A model generated the notes under the pieces. It did no database searches and was not told where the DNA came from. It was given only the letters and a program-made list of their open reading frames with translations. A DNA stretch of 64,000 nt. Origin: Bolinopsis microptera. Lineage: Eukaryota > Ctenophora > Tentaculata > Lobata > Bolinopsidae. This document shows, piece by piece, positions 41,380 through 53,163 of this stretch (positions within the stretch are counted from its first letter, which is position 1; each line of letters begins with the position of its first letter). The position numbers were made by a program, and so were the translations under genes. The DNA lies in NCBI RefSeq assembly GCF_026151205.1, contig NC_087078.1, forward strand, positions 7,022,675 through 7,086,674, read 5' to 3'.

Positions 41380-43917
41380 CTGGGGAAGTGGCGAGTTAGT
41401 CGAATTCAATTAAAACTAAAATTGGGTGAATGTGATTCAAGGTGAATCGAAAATGATAAGAAATAAAAGAAAAAATTAAAGTGAATTTTTAGCTCAACTC
41501 ACCAGAAAACTTTGAAGATATCATCTTTGTGATCTCTGGTTGGACTGACGCATCGTAGAGTGAAGCAGTGGCTGCGGAAATTACTTGATTATTTCATGTC
41601 TGCCACGTTATTGTTTTTTAGGGGAAGTTTAATTATCATTGGAAACCGGACGTGCCTTAGATTAAATATTAACGTACCTTAGATTAAATGTTAACTTTAA
41701 ATTTCCTAAAATTCTTAGAAAAAGTTTTGACGCAGGGGGTGGTAACCAGGTACGGGGGTAGTAACCGGATAATGAGGTGGTTACCATGGTTACCATGGTT
41801 TCACTTACTGAGTTGGAGGTGACAAGTTAGTCTCACAGCCGAGGTACCACGTGTAGTTCAGCAGATTCAGATTAGTCTTAACTTTTAGTTTAGAGTAAGT
41901 GAAGTTATCCTGGCTCAGCTTGCACTGAACTTCCCGCCATTTCTTCTTTGCTTCGTACATGTGGAGGGAACCTGGGGAAAGGGGGAGGTGAGGAGGAGAA
42001 GTTTAGTGAGATACGAGGATTTTTACTGCTAAATCGGTTTCTTGTTATTTTAGGAGATGGTTACCAGTTACTCGATGGATCAGTCGAGATTCAAGTATTT
42101 ATTTCTCAGCCAGCTAGTTGTGATCCCTTGTAATTAAGGTACAAAATACCTTACGAGACATTTATTTATTTATGTTCGACATAATTCCGGTGACCGAAAT
42201 GATTTGGGAAAAACTATGGGAATTTTTACCGAAAACCGCCACATTTCGTACCCCGAATTAAATCATGGTATTTGGGTTTTTTCATCTCCTTTTTTTACAA
42301 AAATGAAACCAAATATTTGAGAAAGCTGTTCCATCTTGTAAACAATTTCTCCGGAGCCTTTGAAAGTTAGCCTCAACTTAACTTATAATCCTCCAGAGGA
42401 TATAGGAGACCGAGAGTGTTTGTTATCCCGAAATTTCACCGCAGTGGCCAATAAAGTAGTGACAGAGCTTGCTTATTCTTAATGGAATGTGTCCAAAATC
42501 ATTTTTTAAGCAATTCATGATCGAAACTAGTATTCATTAATTGTTTGATGAATCATATTTACAACTTACTTAGATAGACCAAAAATATGGTGTTTTTTTT
42601 CGAAAAACCACTTTCGTACCATCTTACTATATATAAAGCGAGACGATATATATGGATGGATCCGTGCCATTTTACTGACACCACGGCATCAACTTTAACG
42701 CGACTTTCCGCAAAAACCGTAAAAGATATACAACTGAAACTTTTTTGACTGGGTCAAATGCCTTTATGGCCTTCAAATCAGCATAAAAAAATAAAATATT
42801 GGCCAAGGAATAAGAATTTTAGTACCCAAAATTTGGACCCCCAAGTGGTGTCAAAAACGCGAATTAAATAGATATTAATTATTTTAGTCTCTTGAGTCTT
42901 GACACCACTTTAGGGTTAGACGGGTTCCTGCTAGTTTAAATAATATGTCTCGTAAGTTAAGGCAAAACCATTCTTGATTAATTGAATTCCATTAAAAAAG
43001 CTGGTCAATTGAAGCCTACAATTTCATCGATTAAATATTAAATGTCCATATTAAATAGGTTTGAATTAAGTTATGTATCAAAGAGAATGATTGGGAGATT
43101 CAGTCATTGAAACCAACAAATAAATGTAAAGGTTGAGAATGACCTTTATTTCAAAATCAACTCTTCTGTTGGATATTCGTGATGAATATCCTGGAGATCA
43201 CACGAATTTCAATTGCACGGAGTAAGCTACAAGCAGCAATAAAGTAAATTTTAGATTATTGTAGATAATAGCGCAAACAAAGTGATTTCGCCAAATTCCT
43301 GAGATACCTTCCGTAACTCCACGATAGACACAAGGTTCTAGATACTTCGGCAGCGAGGTTAGAGGGCAGTGAGACAACACTGATACGAGAAATTAGATAG
43401 TAGAATAAGAAATTAAATTAATTTAAGTAATTTAAGTAATTTAAGTAATTTGAGTAATTTAAGTAATTTAAGTAATTTTAGTAATTTAAGTAATTTAAGT
43501 AATTTAAGTAATTTAAGTAATTTAAGTAATTTAAGTAATTTAAGTAATTTAAGTAATTTAAGTAATTTAAGTAATTTAAGTAATTTAAGCAATTTAAGTA
43601 ATTTAAGTAAATTAAATAGTTTAAGTTATTAAATAGTACGTAGAGAAATAAAATAGTAGCGTGAAAACTCGAAAGTATGATTTAAAAATGCAGTAGGTTC
43701 AGCTAGTACGAAAATAATCAGTAATTGATCAGCTCAATTAATTTATAAAACCACACAAACAATTACCTTGTTCAGTAGAATCATGAGGTGGAGGCTCGTA
43801 TATCTTTAGTTTCTCCTTAATGTTATTATAGTCGATAGCAAGCCAGGACCTCTGTACTCGCTCCTCCCAAAGAGTTACTGTTGTGTTCAACAGGTACTCC
43901 GACAGATGCACTGGACG
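41220..43917 (-). CDS. C-terminal four exons of a PH-domain protein
   Basis: Exons 43917-43767, 41971-41809, 41571-41503 and 41379-41220 join with GT/AG and agreeing phase, ending in a stop. The joined product runs from RPVHLSEYLLNTTVTLWEER through YEAKKKWREVQCKLSQDNF, YLGCETNLSPPT, HHCFTLRC and FKVFCAADEAEMWRWLYRIN to a basic tail. The central ~110 residues fit a PH domain: 'kkkWr...c.L', a 'hCFtL' strand and a final 'caade.em..Wl..I' helix. The layout resembles RA-PH adaptors (MRL/Grb7 type), but that is an inference. PH domains usually bind phosphoinositides or proteins at membranes. Upstream exons should lie above 43.9 kb. Confidence 0.65.
41503..41571 (-). CDS. PH-gene exon: middle of PH domain
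   Basis: 22 codons, HCFTLRCVSPTRDHKDDIFK and VF, between acceptor atttccgcag and donor GTGAGT. Too short to be seen as an ORF; identified by phase and PH-type sequence. Confidence 0.6.
41809..41971 (-). CDS. PH-gene exon: first half of PH domain
   Basis: SLHMYEAKKKWREVQCKLSQ through LNLLNYTWYLGCETNLSPPT; acceptor ctttccccag, donor GTAAGT. It carries the first beta strands of the PH fold. Without splicing the frame stops at once, which supports the donor. Confidence 0.65.
41972..42621. other. PH-gene intron
   Basis: No other exon recognised. Confidence 0.4.
42622..42934 (+). mobile_element. Non-autonomous Helitron-like element, copy 2
   Basis: Begins TCTTACTATATATAAAGCG after an A and ends GGGTTCCTGCTAG before a T, the TC...CTAG between A and T pattern of Helitrons. 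The copy at 52843-53163 has identical ends in a different flank. I could not identify a clear terminal hairpin. It lies in a PH-gene intron. Confidence 0.6.
42935..43417. other. PH-gene intron
   Basis: No exon or repeat recognised; the 60-codon minus frame at 43198-43380 is unsupported. Confidence 0.35.
43418..43612. repeat. 9-bp microsatellite (TAATTTAAG)n
   Basis: About 21 units with a few substitutions. The Ser-Asn-Leu frame through it is an artefact. Confidence 0.95.
43767..43917 (-). CDS. PH-gene exon: region before the PH domain
   Basis: 50 codons, RPVHLSEYLLNTTVTLWEER, VQRSWLAIDYNNIKEKL and KIYEPPPHD; acceptor atctgacag, donor GTAATT after one extra base. It starts in phase 0. It may be the end of a preceding globular domain. 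Confidence 0.6.
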
Positions 43918-44498
43918 CTGTCAGATAAGTGGGGTTAATTGGTGCAATTATTGGAGTATTAGTGGATAATTAGATTTTAATTGGATAGGTAATTGGTTAA
44001 ATAATTTGTAATTACATATCATTATTGGTTATTGATGTTCTGGTCAGCGGGGTTGCTATTTTACAGGTTTTATTTCACTTAGTTTTTTAGCTGTAACATA
44101 CATCGTTTTGTTTTATTTTGTTAGTATAGTTTCTATGAGCACAGTTTAGGTTGGATTGGGGATAGTTGAATGTTAGAAATTTGTCTTTCAGCAGAGATGT
44201 TCTGTTAATAAAACAGGTACTTTTTCGCAAACAGTTATTTGAGCAAGTCCATTTGAACAATATCAATCGGACGAATGACAATAGCAGGCTTGTTACAAAT
44301 ACTTGGCAGCCCAATCAGAGCTGCCCTCTCAATAGCAGCTTCGCAATTATTCCATATAAAGATATAAGGAATAACTGAGATCACGTGACCATTGTTCGGA
44401 TCACGATTTCACTAGGATCTGCTTCCAGTCAATCACCATACTCCATAGCCTAGTCATTCACACAATCCTCTGCTGATTCACTCAATAATTCTCATATT
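43918..44498. other. Probable PH-gene intron
   Basis: No exon found. Small frames on both strands at 44087-44378 overlap and have no features. Confidence 0.35.
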
Positions 44499-47400
44499 CA
44501 CCAGTACAATTACCATATGGCATATCCCCACCACCAGTACAATTACCATATCCCCACCACCAGTACAATTACTATATCCCCACCACCAGTACAATTACTA
44601 TATCCCCACCTCTAGTACAATTACCATATCCCCACCTTCAGTACAATTACCATATCCCCACCACCAGTACAATTACTATATCCCCACCACCAGTACAATT
44701 ACTATATCCCCACCACCAGTACAATTACCATATTCCCACCACCAGTACAATTACCATATCCCCACCACCAGTACAATTACCATATCCCCACCACCAGTAC
44801 AATTACTATATCCCCACCACCAGTACAATTACCATATCCCCACCACCAGTACAATTACCATATCCCCACCACCAGTACAATTACTATATCCCCACCACCA
44901 GTACAATTACCATATCCCCACCACCAGTACAATTACTATATCCCCACCACCAGTACAATTACCATATCCCCACCACCAGTACAATTACTATATCCCCACC
45001 TCCAGTACAATTACTATATCCCCACCAACAGTACAATTACTATATCCCCACCACCAGTACAATTACCATATCCCCACCTTCAGTACAATTACCATATCCC
45101 CACCACCAGTACAATTACTATATCCCCACCACCAGTACAATTACCATATCCCCACCACCAGTACAATTACCATATCCCCACCACCAGTTCAATTACCATA
45201 TCCCCACCACCAGTACAATTACTATATCCCCACCACCAGTACAATTACCATATCCCCACCACCAGTACAATTACCATATCCCCACCACCAGTACAATTAC
45301 CATATCTCCACCTCCAGTACAATTACCATATCCCCACCACCAGTACAATTACTATATCCCCACCTCCAGTACAATTACCATATCCCCACCACCAGTACAA
45401 TTACCATATGGCATATCCCCACCACCAGTACAATTACCATATCCCCACCACCAGTACAATTACCATATCCCCACCACCAGTACAATTACCATATCCCCAC
45501 CACCAGTACAATTACTATATCCCCACCTCCAGTACAATTACCATATCCCCACCACCAGTACAATTACCATATCCCCACCACCAGTACAATTACCATATCC
45601 CCACCACCAGTACAATTACCATATCCCAACCACCAGTACAATTACTATATCCCCACCACCAGTACAACTACCATATCCCCACCTGGTGGTCCTCCAGTAC
45701 AATTACCATATCCCCACCACCAGTACAATTACTATATCCCCACCACCAGTACAATTACTATATCCCCACCACCAGTACAATTACTATATCCCCACCACCA
45801 GTACAATTACTATATCCCCACCACCAGTACAATTACCATATCCCAACCACCAGTACAATTACTATATCCCCACCACCAGTACAACTACCATATCCCCACC
45901 TGGTGGTCCTCCAGTACAATTACCATATCCCCACCACCAGTACAATTACTATATCCCCACCACCAGTACAATTACCATATCCCCACCACCAGTACAATTA
46001 CTATATCCCCACCACCAGTACAATTACCATATCCCCACCACCAGTACAATTACTATATCCCCACCACCAGTACAATTACCATATCCCCACCACCAGTACA
46101 ATTACTATATCCCCACCTCCAGTACAATTACTATATCCCCACCAACAGTACAATTACCATATCCCCACCACCAGTACAATTACCATATCCCCACCTCCAG
46201 TACAATTACCATATCCCCACCTTCAGTACAATTACCATGGTAATTGTGGGGATATGGTAGTTGTACTGGAGGTGGGGATATGGTATACCATATCCCACCT
46301 CCAGTACAACTACCATATCCCCACCACCAGTACAATTACCATATCCACACCACCAGTACAATTACCATATCCCAACCACCAGTACAATTACCATATCCCC
46401 ACCACCAGTACAATTACCATATCCCCACCACCAGTACAATTACCATATCCCCACCACCAGTACAATTACCATATCCCCACCACCAGTACAATTACTATAT
46501 CCCCACCACCAGTACAATTACCATATCCCCACCACCAGTACAATTACTATATCCCCACCACCAGTACAATTACTATATCCCCACATTCAGTACAATTACC
46601 ATATCCCCACCACCAGTACAATTACCATATCCCCACCACCAGTACAATTACTATATCCCCACCACCAGTACAATTACTATATCCCCACCACCAGTACAAC
46701 TACCATATCCCCATCACCAGTACAATTACCATATCCCCACCTCCAGTACAATTACCATATCCCCACCTTCAGTACAATTACCATATCCCCACCTCCAGTA
46801 CAACTACCATATCTCCACCACCAGTACAATTACCATATCCCCACCACCAGTACAATTACCATATCCCCACCACCAGTACAATTACCATATCCCCACCACC
46901 AGTACAATTACTATATCCCCACCTCCAGTACAATTACCATATCCCCACCACCAGTACAATTACTATATCCCCACCACCAGTACAATTACTATATCCCCAC
47001 CACTAGTACAATTACCATATCCCCACCTCCAGTACAATTACCATATCCCCACCTTCAGTACAATTACTATATCCCCACCACCAGTACAATTACTATATCT
47101 CCACCTCCAGTACAATTACCATATCCCCACCACCAGTACAATTACTATATCCCCACCACCAGTACAATTACTATATCCCCACCACTAGTACAATTACCAT
47201 ATCCCCACCTCCAGTACAATTACCATATCCCCACCTTCAGTACAATTACTATATCCCCACCACCAGTACAATTACTATATCTCCACCTCCAGTACAATTA
47301 CCATATCCCCACCTTCAGTACAATTACCATATCCCCACCTCCAGTACAATTACCATATCCCCACCACCAGTACAATTACCATATCCCCACCACCAGTACA

Positions 47401-48966
47401 ATTACCGTATCCCCACCTTCAGTACAATTACCATATTCCCACCTCCAGTACAACTACCATATCTCCACCACCAGTACAATTACCATATCCCCACCACCAG
47501 TACAATTACTATATCCCCACCACCAGTACAATTACCATATCCCCACCACCAGTACAATTACCATATCCCCACCACCAGTACTATTACTATATCCCCACCT
47601 CCAGTACAATTACCATATCCCCACCACCAGTACAATTACTATATCCCCACCACCAGTACAATAACTATATCCCCAGCACCAGTACAATTACCATATCCCC
47701 ACCACCAGTACAATTACTATATCCCCACCACCAGTACAACTACCATATCCCCACCTGGTGGTCCTCCAGTACAATTACCATATCCCCACCACCAGTACAA
47801 TTACTATATCCCCACCACCAGTACAACTACCATATCCCCATCACCAGTACAATTATCATATCCCCACCTCCAGTACAATTACCATATCCCCACCTTCAGT
47901 ACAATTACCATATCCCCACCTCCAGTACAACTACCATATCCCCACCACCAGTACAATTACCATATCCACACCACCAGTACAATTACCATATCCCCACCAC
48001 CAGTACAATTACCATATCCCCACCACCAGTACAATTACCATATCCCCACCACCAGTACAATTACCATATCCCCACCACCAGTACAATTACCATATCCCCA
48101 CCACCAGTACAATTACTATATCCCCACCACCAGTACAATTACCATATCCCCACCACCAGTACAATTACTATATCCCCACCACCAGTACAATTACTATATC
48201 CCCACCACCAGTACAACTACCATATCCCCATCACCAGTACAATTACCATATCCCCACCTCCAGTACAATTACCATATCCCCACATTCAGTACAATTACCA
48301 TATCCCCACCACCAGTACAATTACCATATCCCCACCACCAGTACAATTACTATATCCCCACCACCAGTACAATTACTATATCCCCACCACCAGTAGAACT
48401 ACCATATCCCCACCACCAGTACAATTACCATATCCCCACCACCAGTACAATTACCATATCCCCACCACCAGTACAATTACCATATCCCCACCACCAGTAC
48501 AATTACTATATCCCCACCTCCAGTACAATTACCATATCCCCACCACCAGTACAATTACTATATCCCCACCACCAGTACAATTACTATATCCCCACCACTA
48601 GTACAATTACCATATCCCCACCTCCAGTACAATTACCATATCCCCACCTTCAGTACAATTACTATATCCCCACCACCAGTACAATTACTATATCTCCACC
48701 TCCAGTACAATTACCATATCCCCACCTTCAGTACAATTACCATATCCCCACCTCCAGTACAACTACCATATCTCCACCTCCAGTACAATTACCATATCCC
48801 CACCACCAGTACAATTACTATATCCCCACCACCAGTACAATTACCATATCCCCACCACCAGTACAATTACTATATCCCCACCACCAGTACAATTACCATA
48901 TCCCCACCACCAGTACAATTACCATATCCCCACCACCAGTACAATTATCATATCCCCACCTCCAGC
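44499..48966. repeat. 26-bp minisatellite, ~170 copies, 4.5 kb
   Basis: Unit cagtacaattaccatatccc + caccac. The main variants are acca/acta, ccacctccag, ccaccttcag and caactacc. Longer patterns recur: 'attaccatatggcatatccc' at ~44510 and ~45405, and 'cacctggtggtcctccag' at ~45680, ~45897 and ~47753, showing larger duplications. As 26 is not a multiple of three and no stop arises, each plus frame stays open for hundreds of codons with a 26-residue period; none is supported as a gene. The minus strand has a G-rich block, ggtggtgggg, in every unit. Confidence 0.97.
46232..46320. repeat. Inverted units within the minisatellite
   Basis: From about 46237 the array runs backwards for two units (gtaattgtggggatatggta, gttgtactggaggtggggat), then forwards again with complementary sequence, forming a ~40-bp-arm palindrome centred at about 46283. 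Confidence 0.85.
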
Positions 48967-48989
48967 AACAACAACCACGTCTTTACATC

Positions 48990-49064
48990 ATGGACCAGTG
49001 ACCAGTGACCAGTGACCAGTGACCAGTGACCAGTGACCAGTGACCAGTGACCAGTGACCAGTGA
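48990..49064. repeat. 7-bp microsatellite (ACCAGTG)n
   Basis: About ten perfect units directly after the minisatellite. Confidence 0.95.
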
Positions 49065-49558
49065 CGCACTTCCATTTCAAACCATCTCACAATTTTATAT
49101 TGTCCATTTCAAAGTAAAAGGTGTATAAAAGTAAGGAGATGTTAGGACGATAATTCCGCGGTGTTAAAGCTCTGGATATTTAGACTCGAGACATTCTTAA
49201 TCTAATCGATAAATTATTCACAAAGTAAACAGTTGAACGAGCAGGAGGAATGACCCGCGTCCTTTTTGTCTAACTATTTGCTGTCTGAGATTTATTTTTA
49301 ATTAATATTTTGGAATCCAAGGAGAAAAGAAAATCATTTATAATTAGCAGTCTAAATGTTTTTACGGAGGATGAAGCTTTTTAAAATTTCGACTAAGACA
49401 AATTATGGGCCCCTCCACTTTCTGCTGCCTTCAGTCTTTAGTAGTAAACGTCTGTATCCTTCTATTCTAAAGGAGATAGGTAATATATCAGTTCTCTTTA
49501 AGGTTAAGAGTATCGTATTGTAAATGCAATGAGAGAAATAATTTGTATAATTATGTTC
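49065..49558. other. Stretch without supported gene
   Basis: Ordinary AT-rich sequence; no exon recognised. Confidence 0.35.
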
Positions 49559-49676
49559 TTAACATCGACATGAGAAGTAGGACTTGTTAGTGAAGTTCAT
49601 GTCAGCATATCTTCTTGAGATCTTGTGAAGGAAGTTCCCCTCCTGGTTGAGATCGAGCCTCTCTCTTAAAGCCGCT
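49559..49676 (-). CDS. Candidate exon, ALRERLDLNQEG...
   Basis: After acceptor gatgatcttcttttag the frame reads AALRERLDLNQEGNFLHKIS, RRYADMNF and a stop near 49561. It takes one base, which is what the candidate exon at 51062-51257 provides. No donor in phase with the exon at 43.9 kb is convincing, so either it is a terminal exon or the end is mis-set. Family unknown. Confidence 0.3.
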
Positions 49677-51061
49677 CTAAAAGAAGATCATCCTCGAAAT
49701 AGTACTTTACGACCCATCTCCTCAAGGGATCACTCGATTTTTAACTTGCCACTCATTTTAGGGCTTTAACTTTCCCCTTTGTTAATAATTATTCTCTCAT
49801 CGTTTCTTTCGTAAAAATATAATGAGAGCCTAAAAAAGTTGATAGAAAGTTATTTGGGCGCTTCATCTCTAACCAAATTTGAATAACTCCATAATTTGTT
49901 AAGTGTCCACACGTTTTTGCCTGTCTAACTTGGTCGCCTCTTTGCATCGCTCAACATTCCTTTGAAACTCACTGACATTTGAAGTACTGGTAACTGAAAA
50001 CTAAACACAATCTGAGCTATCCGAGCTGCTCAACGTCTCATAGCCGGGCACCCTCAAAGAAGCAACCCTGTTTCGAGAAAAGTTTGTAAATAACAACGTA
50101 ATTGGCTATGGTAAATAATTGCGGAATAATTCCAAACTATCAATCAGGAAAAAAAACGGTCCTTCTGTCCCACTGATGGCGGATTATTACATAGAGACTA
50201 TTCTGAGACTTGTATAACTATAATGCTAACACAGTGGAAAGTTACGGCTTACTCCAGTTCCTTAAAACACAAAGCCCTAGGTGAACTTTAGTATTTCGGT
50301 CAAGTAAAAAGCTATCTTCATTGAAAACATGACCGAGCTGCTCCTAATTGGAACCAGAATCTTCAAGAGCATTTCCTTGAAGGAGCTTTCCGGATCTTGC
50401 GATGGACTCGATGTGTTGGGTTAAGAGCTTTCCTCTGTTTCGATCGTACTCCGAGCTGTATTTCAGTGTTGCCGTGGTCTGAGTTCCTCTACCTGGGCCC
50501 CAGGTATTATATTTATGTTCATAAATAATCATAGTATAGATAATAATCCATAGTATAAGATATTAGGCGAATGAAACAGCTGAGCGCCGCCCCTAGGGTT
50601 TTTTAAAGTTCCTCCTGAGTTAAATGGTTGTTCATGATTTTTGCTAGTTGTTGATGCTATTCGTGTCCAGTACATGGTGGAAAGTAGCTGTTTACCCTTT
50701 CAACGTCTATAGCCTATTCGAACTTTTATTCACAAGGGATGGTATAAGTTTGGTCACAAAATGTATTTTTACCAGTATCAATCACTAGATAAAAAACGTG
50801 AATGATTTATTTCATAAAAATTCCAACAGCACAGACGATTGAATCTTCTTGAGGATGATATCATTTATTAATCTGTGACTATAAATATAACTTTGTATTG
50901 GATATATTGTAATGTTTTAGAATACTTCGCTTCTCGTAAACATGACCTCGACTGAGCTGTGTTATCTTGATGCTGTAATTCTTCAAAAATATTTGTAATC
51001 CGATATGCACCTCATGGTTCATGGAATTGGAAAGTCTAATCTTGTCTTTTAAAAATCGCAC
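49677..51061. other. Stretch without firmly supported gene
   Basis: The minus frame at 50344-50500 (KYSSEYDRNRGKLLTQHIES...) has coding-like composition and could be an exon, but its splice sites are weak. Nothing else seen. Confidence 0.3.
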
Positions 51062-51257
51062 CTACGCCACTCCACTTCTTGTGTCTCTTTGTAAGCGAAG
51101 CAGCAAATGTCAGTGACAGGGAAAATTGCAAATATCTCCATTAGCAACACCCTGTCTTCCATAACAACACCCCTGATTGCAATCTGCCGTCTGGCAGTTA
51201 CAGACGTGGGCATGTTTGCGTGGTACAAGTTTTCCCAAAAGAAGGGTACCAAGGACA
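51062..51257 (-). CDS. Candidate exon, ...VPFFWENLYHANMPTS...
   Basis: 64 codons between acceptor tctttgttccaatag and donor GTGCGA: SLVPFFWENLYHANMPTSVT, RGVVMEDRVLLMEIFAIFPV, CFAYKETQEVEW. It takes two bases and ends in phase 2, which fits the exon at 52562 before it and the one at 49.6 kb after it. A plus-strand frame overlaps it; coding composition favours neither strongly. Family not recognised. Confidence 0.35.
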
Positions 51258-51419
51258 CTATTGGAACAAAGATTCTCCAAACCGAATCCCCGTGATTGGA
51301 GCGAGGAGCAGCTTAAAAGCGGGAGACACTATTAATAGCCACAGCAGATGAGTTGTTAACAAAGAGCGACGACCCAGGCTGGATGAACATAGGAAAAATA
51401 GAAACATTAGTGAGTAGAA

Positions 51420-52430
51420 ACGTTAAGGACGCATCACCCCCCCTCTACCTCCCCGGGTTTGCGGGGAGGCTACGTCCGCCTTGTGGCTAACGTCTCTTGG
51501 AGCTCCTTTGGTTGCGGAGGTGTACCGATAGCTCGGCTGGGATGGGGACTCGCTGAGCCGGCACGAACCAAATGGACATAACATTGCTGTTATGACCCGG
51601 TGGAACGGCGATACCCCTAAGAGTATCTGCCATATGTTCCGTCATCGGGGGACTTTCTGAGTCCATAGAAAGTCAACTGTCGAAACAGCCTCCCGGAAAA
51701 TTGGGTTTGATAATGCGAGAAACTGCCACTTCCACTGTTATCTGGCTAACAGCTCCGCTAGGTGTTTCTCGATATTTACTGTGCTTGATGTTTGTTGTTT
51801 TGCCGTGATTTGTTTGGTCGCGCGCGCACCAGTTTGGTGATAAATTTGTGGCTTTCTTTACTATGTATGTCTTTTTCCGCGCGTTCCGTGTTTTCAGTAG
51901 ACCCCTTTTGCCGTTCTCTCTGTTTATGTGACGAGCTATTGTACTGTTTTGGCATATTTGTGGGTTTTAGGTACCATTTGTCCATGGTTGGGTCGTTTTA
52001 ATATTCTACTGTCCGTAGCGGAAAGGAGCTTGCCGGGCTCCTGTGTGAGTGAGGTGGAGTGGAGAGAGGCCAGGTATGTGCTGGTATTTGATCTGATCCA
52101 GCCAGACGACGTTTAGCCTGCCGGACAATGAGGGGCAGTTACCATCCCCTACTAACGTGGAGGTCACTCTGAGGTTGCTAGTGGGTCCAGAAACAACAGG
52201 GGGGATGGAGTGAGTGATCCCTGCAGTTTGCTGGCTACCCACCCCAGAGCGGGCGGGGTTGTGAAAGCCGTGCTCAGACTAGGCACCCCACCCGTCGTCT
52301 CTTCTTGCAGTAGCAAGGCGTGTTAGTTGATGAGGACTAACACAAGGGACATCGGTAACCGCCGTGCTAACGAGTACTTTGAGAAGACGTTGGATCCTAC
52401 CGTCTACGATCGCCCTGCACCAGATTCTGA
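51420..52430. other. GC-richer segment, possibly a retroelement end
   Basis: Clearly higher GC than the neighbourhood, with wording such as 'ggttgcggaggtgtaccgat', 'acccggtggaacggcgatac', 'gagcgggcggggttgtgaaa' and 'cttcttgcagtagcaagg'. Frames on both strands at 51.8-52.2 kb have no domains. It may be an untranslated end of a transposable element; I could not identify it. Confidence 0.3.
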
Positions 52431-52561
52431 CATGTTAGTTATACTTACTTTGATATTAGTATTGAGTTTTTAAAAGTGATTCACCAGAGAATTTATCGCT
52501 GTGATTGATTTATAAGTTTATAGTCAAGAGGATATTCAATAGTTCATTCAAATCTCCATAC

Positions 52562-52797
52562 GGATGTCAAATCCATTTTTTCCCAAGTTCACCACAGTCC
52601 ACAAGTACCAATGACAATGTTTATATTCCAGCACATTGATTTTGTAGACGTCACTTGTTGAGTAGAACAGTTGTTCAAATACAATATTCTTGTCGTCCTT
52701 TAATTTTAGGGAAGTATAACTTATTAGAGTTCTCCTAATTTTCAGAAAGACAGGGTAGTTTTGAATGTCTGCTCTGAGAGTTAAAGTCTCTAGTAAA
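52562..52797 (-). CDS. Candidate exon, ...TLRADIQNYPVFLKIRR...
   Basis: An open stretch of 78 codons without ATG: LLETLTLRADIQNYPVFLKI, KDDKNIVFEQLFYSTSDVYK, INVLEYKHCHWYLWTVVNLG. Acceptor ttgaaatgtcag, donor GTATGG in phase 1, which matches the exon at 51257. Composition is strongly protein-like. It is probably part of the gene ending at 41.2 kb or of a neighbour; family unknown. Confidence 0.4.
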
Positions 52798-52842
52798 CTG
52801 ACATTTCAATCATTCTTAGGGTTGCTCTGAAGCGACCATACA

Positions 52843-53163
52843 TCTTACTATATATAAAGCGAGACGATAAATATATATATATATATTTATCTGTGCCATT
52901 TTACTGACACCACGGCATCAACTTTAACGCGAATTTCTGCAAAAACCGTCAAAGATATACAACTGAATCTTTTTTGACTGGGTCAAATGCTTTAATAGCC
53001 TCCAAATCAGCATGAAAAAATAAAAAATTGGCCAAGAAATAGGAGTTTAAGAGCCCAAAATTTGGTATCCCAAGTGGTGTCAAAAACGCGAATTTAATAG
53101 GTAATAATTGTTTTAGTCTCTTGAGTCTTGACACCATTTTAGGGTTAGACGGGTTCCTGCTAG
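52843..53163 (+). mobile_element. Non-autonomous Helitron-like element, copy 3
   Basis: TCTTACTATATATAAAGCG after A, and GGGTTCCTGCTAG before T, as in copy 2; 321 bp, with a longer internal (AT)n. Confidence 0.6.

Noticed and set aside
45408-48396. Very long plus-strand frames (up to 532 codons) rich in Pro, Tyr, His and Gln
   Set aside because: They are translations of the 26-bp minisatellite; all three frames are equally open and there is no gene context.
50344-50532. Minus frame KYSSEYDRNRGKLLTQHIES as an exon
   Set aside because: Composition is plausible, but the acceptor has no pyrimidine tract and no donor gives a phase that fits neighbouring candidates.
51107-51295. 62-codon plus frame opposite the candidate exon at 51.1 kb
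   Set aside because: No usable splice sites; the minus strand has an acceptor and donor whose phases fit neighbours.
52400-52435. 5S rRNA-like start 'gtctacgatcgccctgcacc'
   Set aside because: Only the first bases resemble 5S rRNA; the internal promoter and the remainder are absent.
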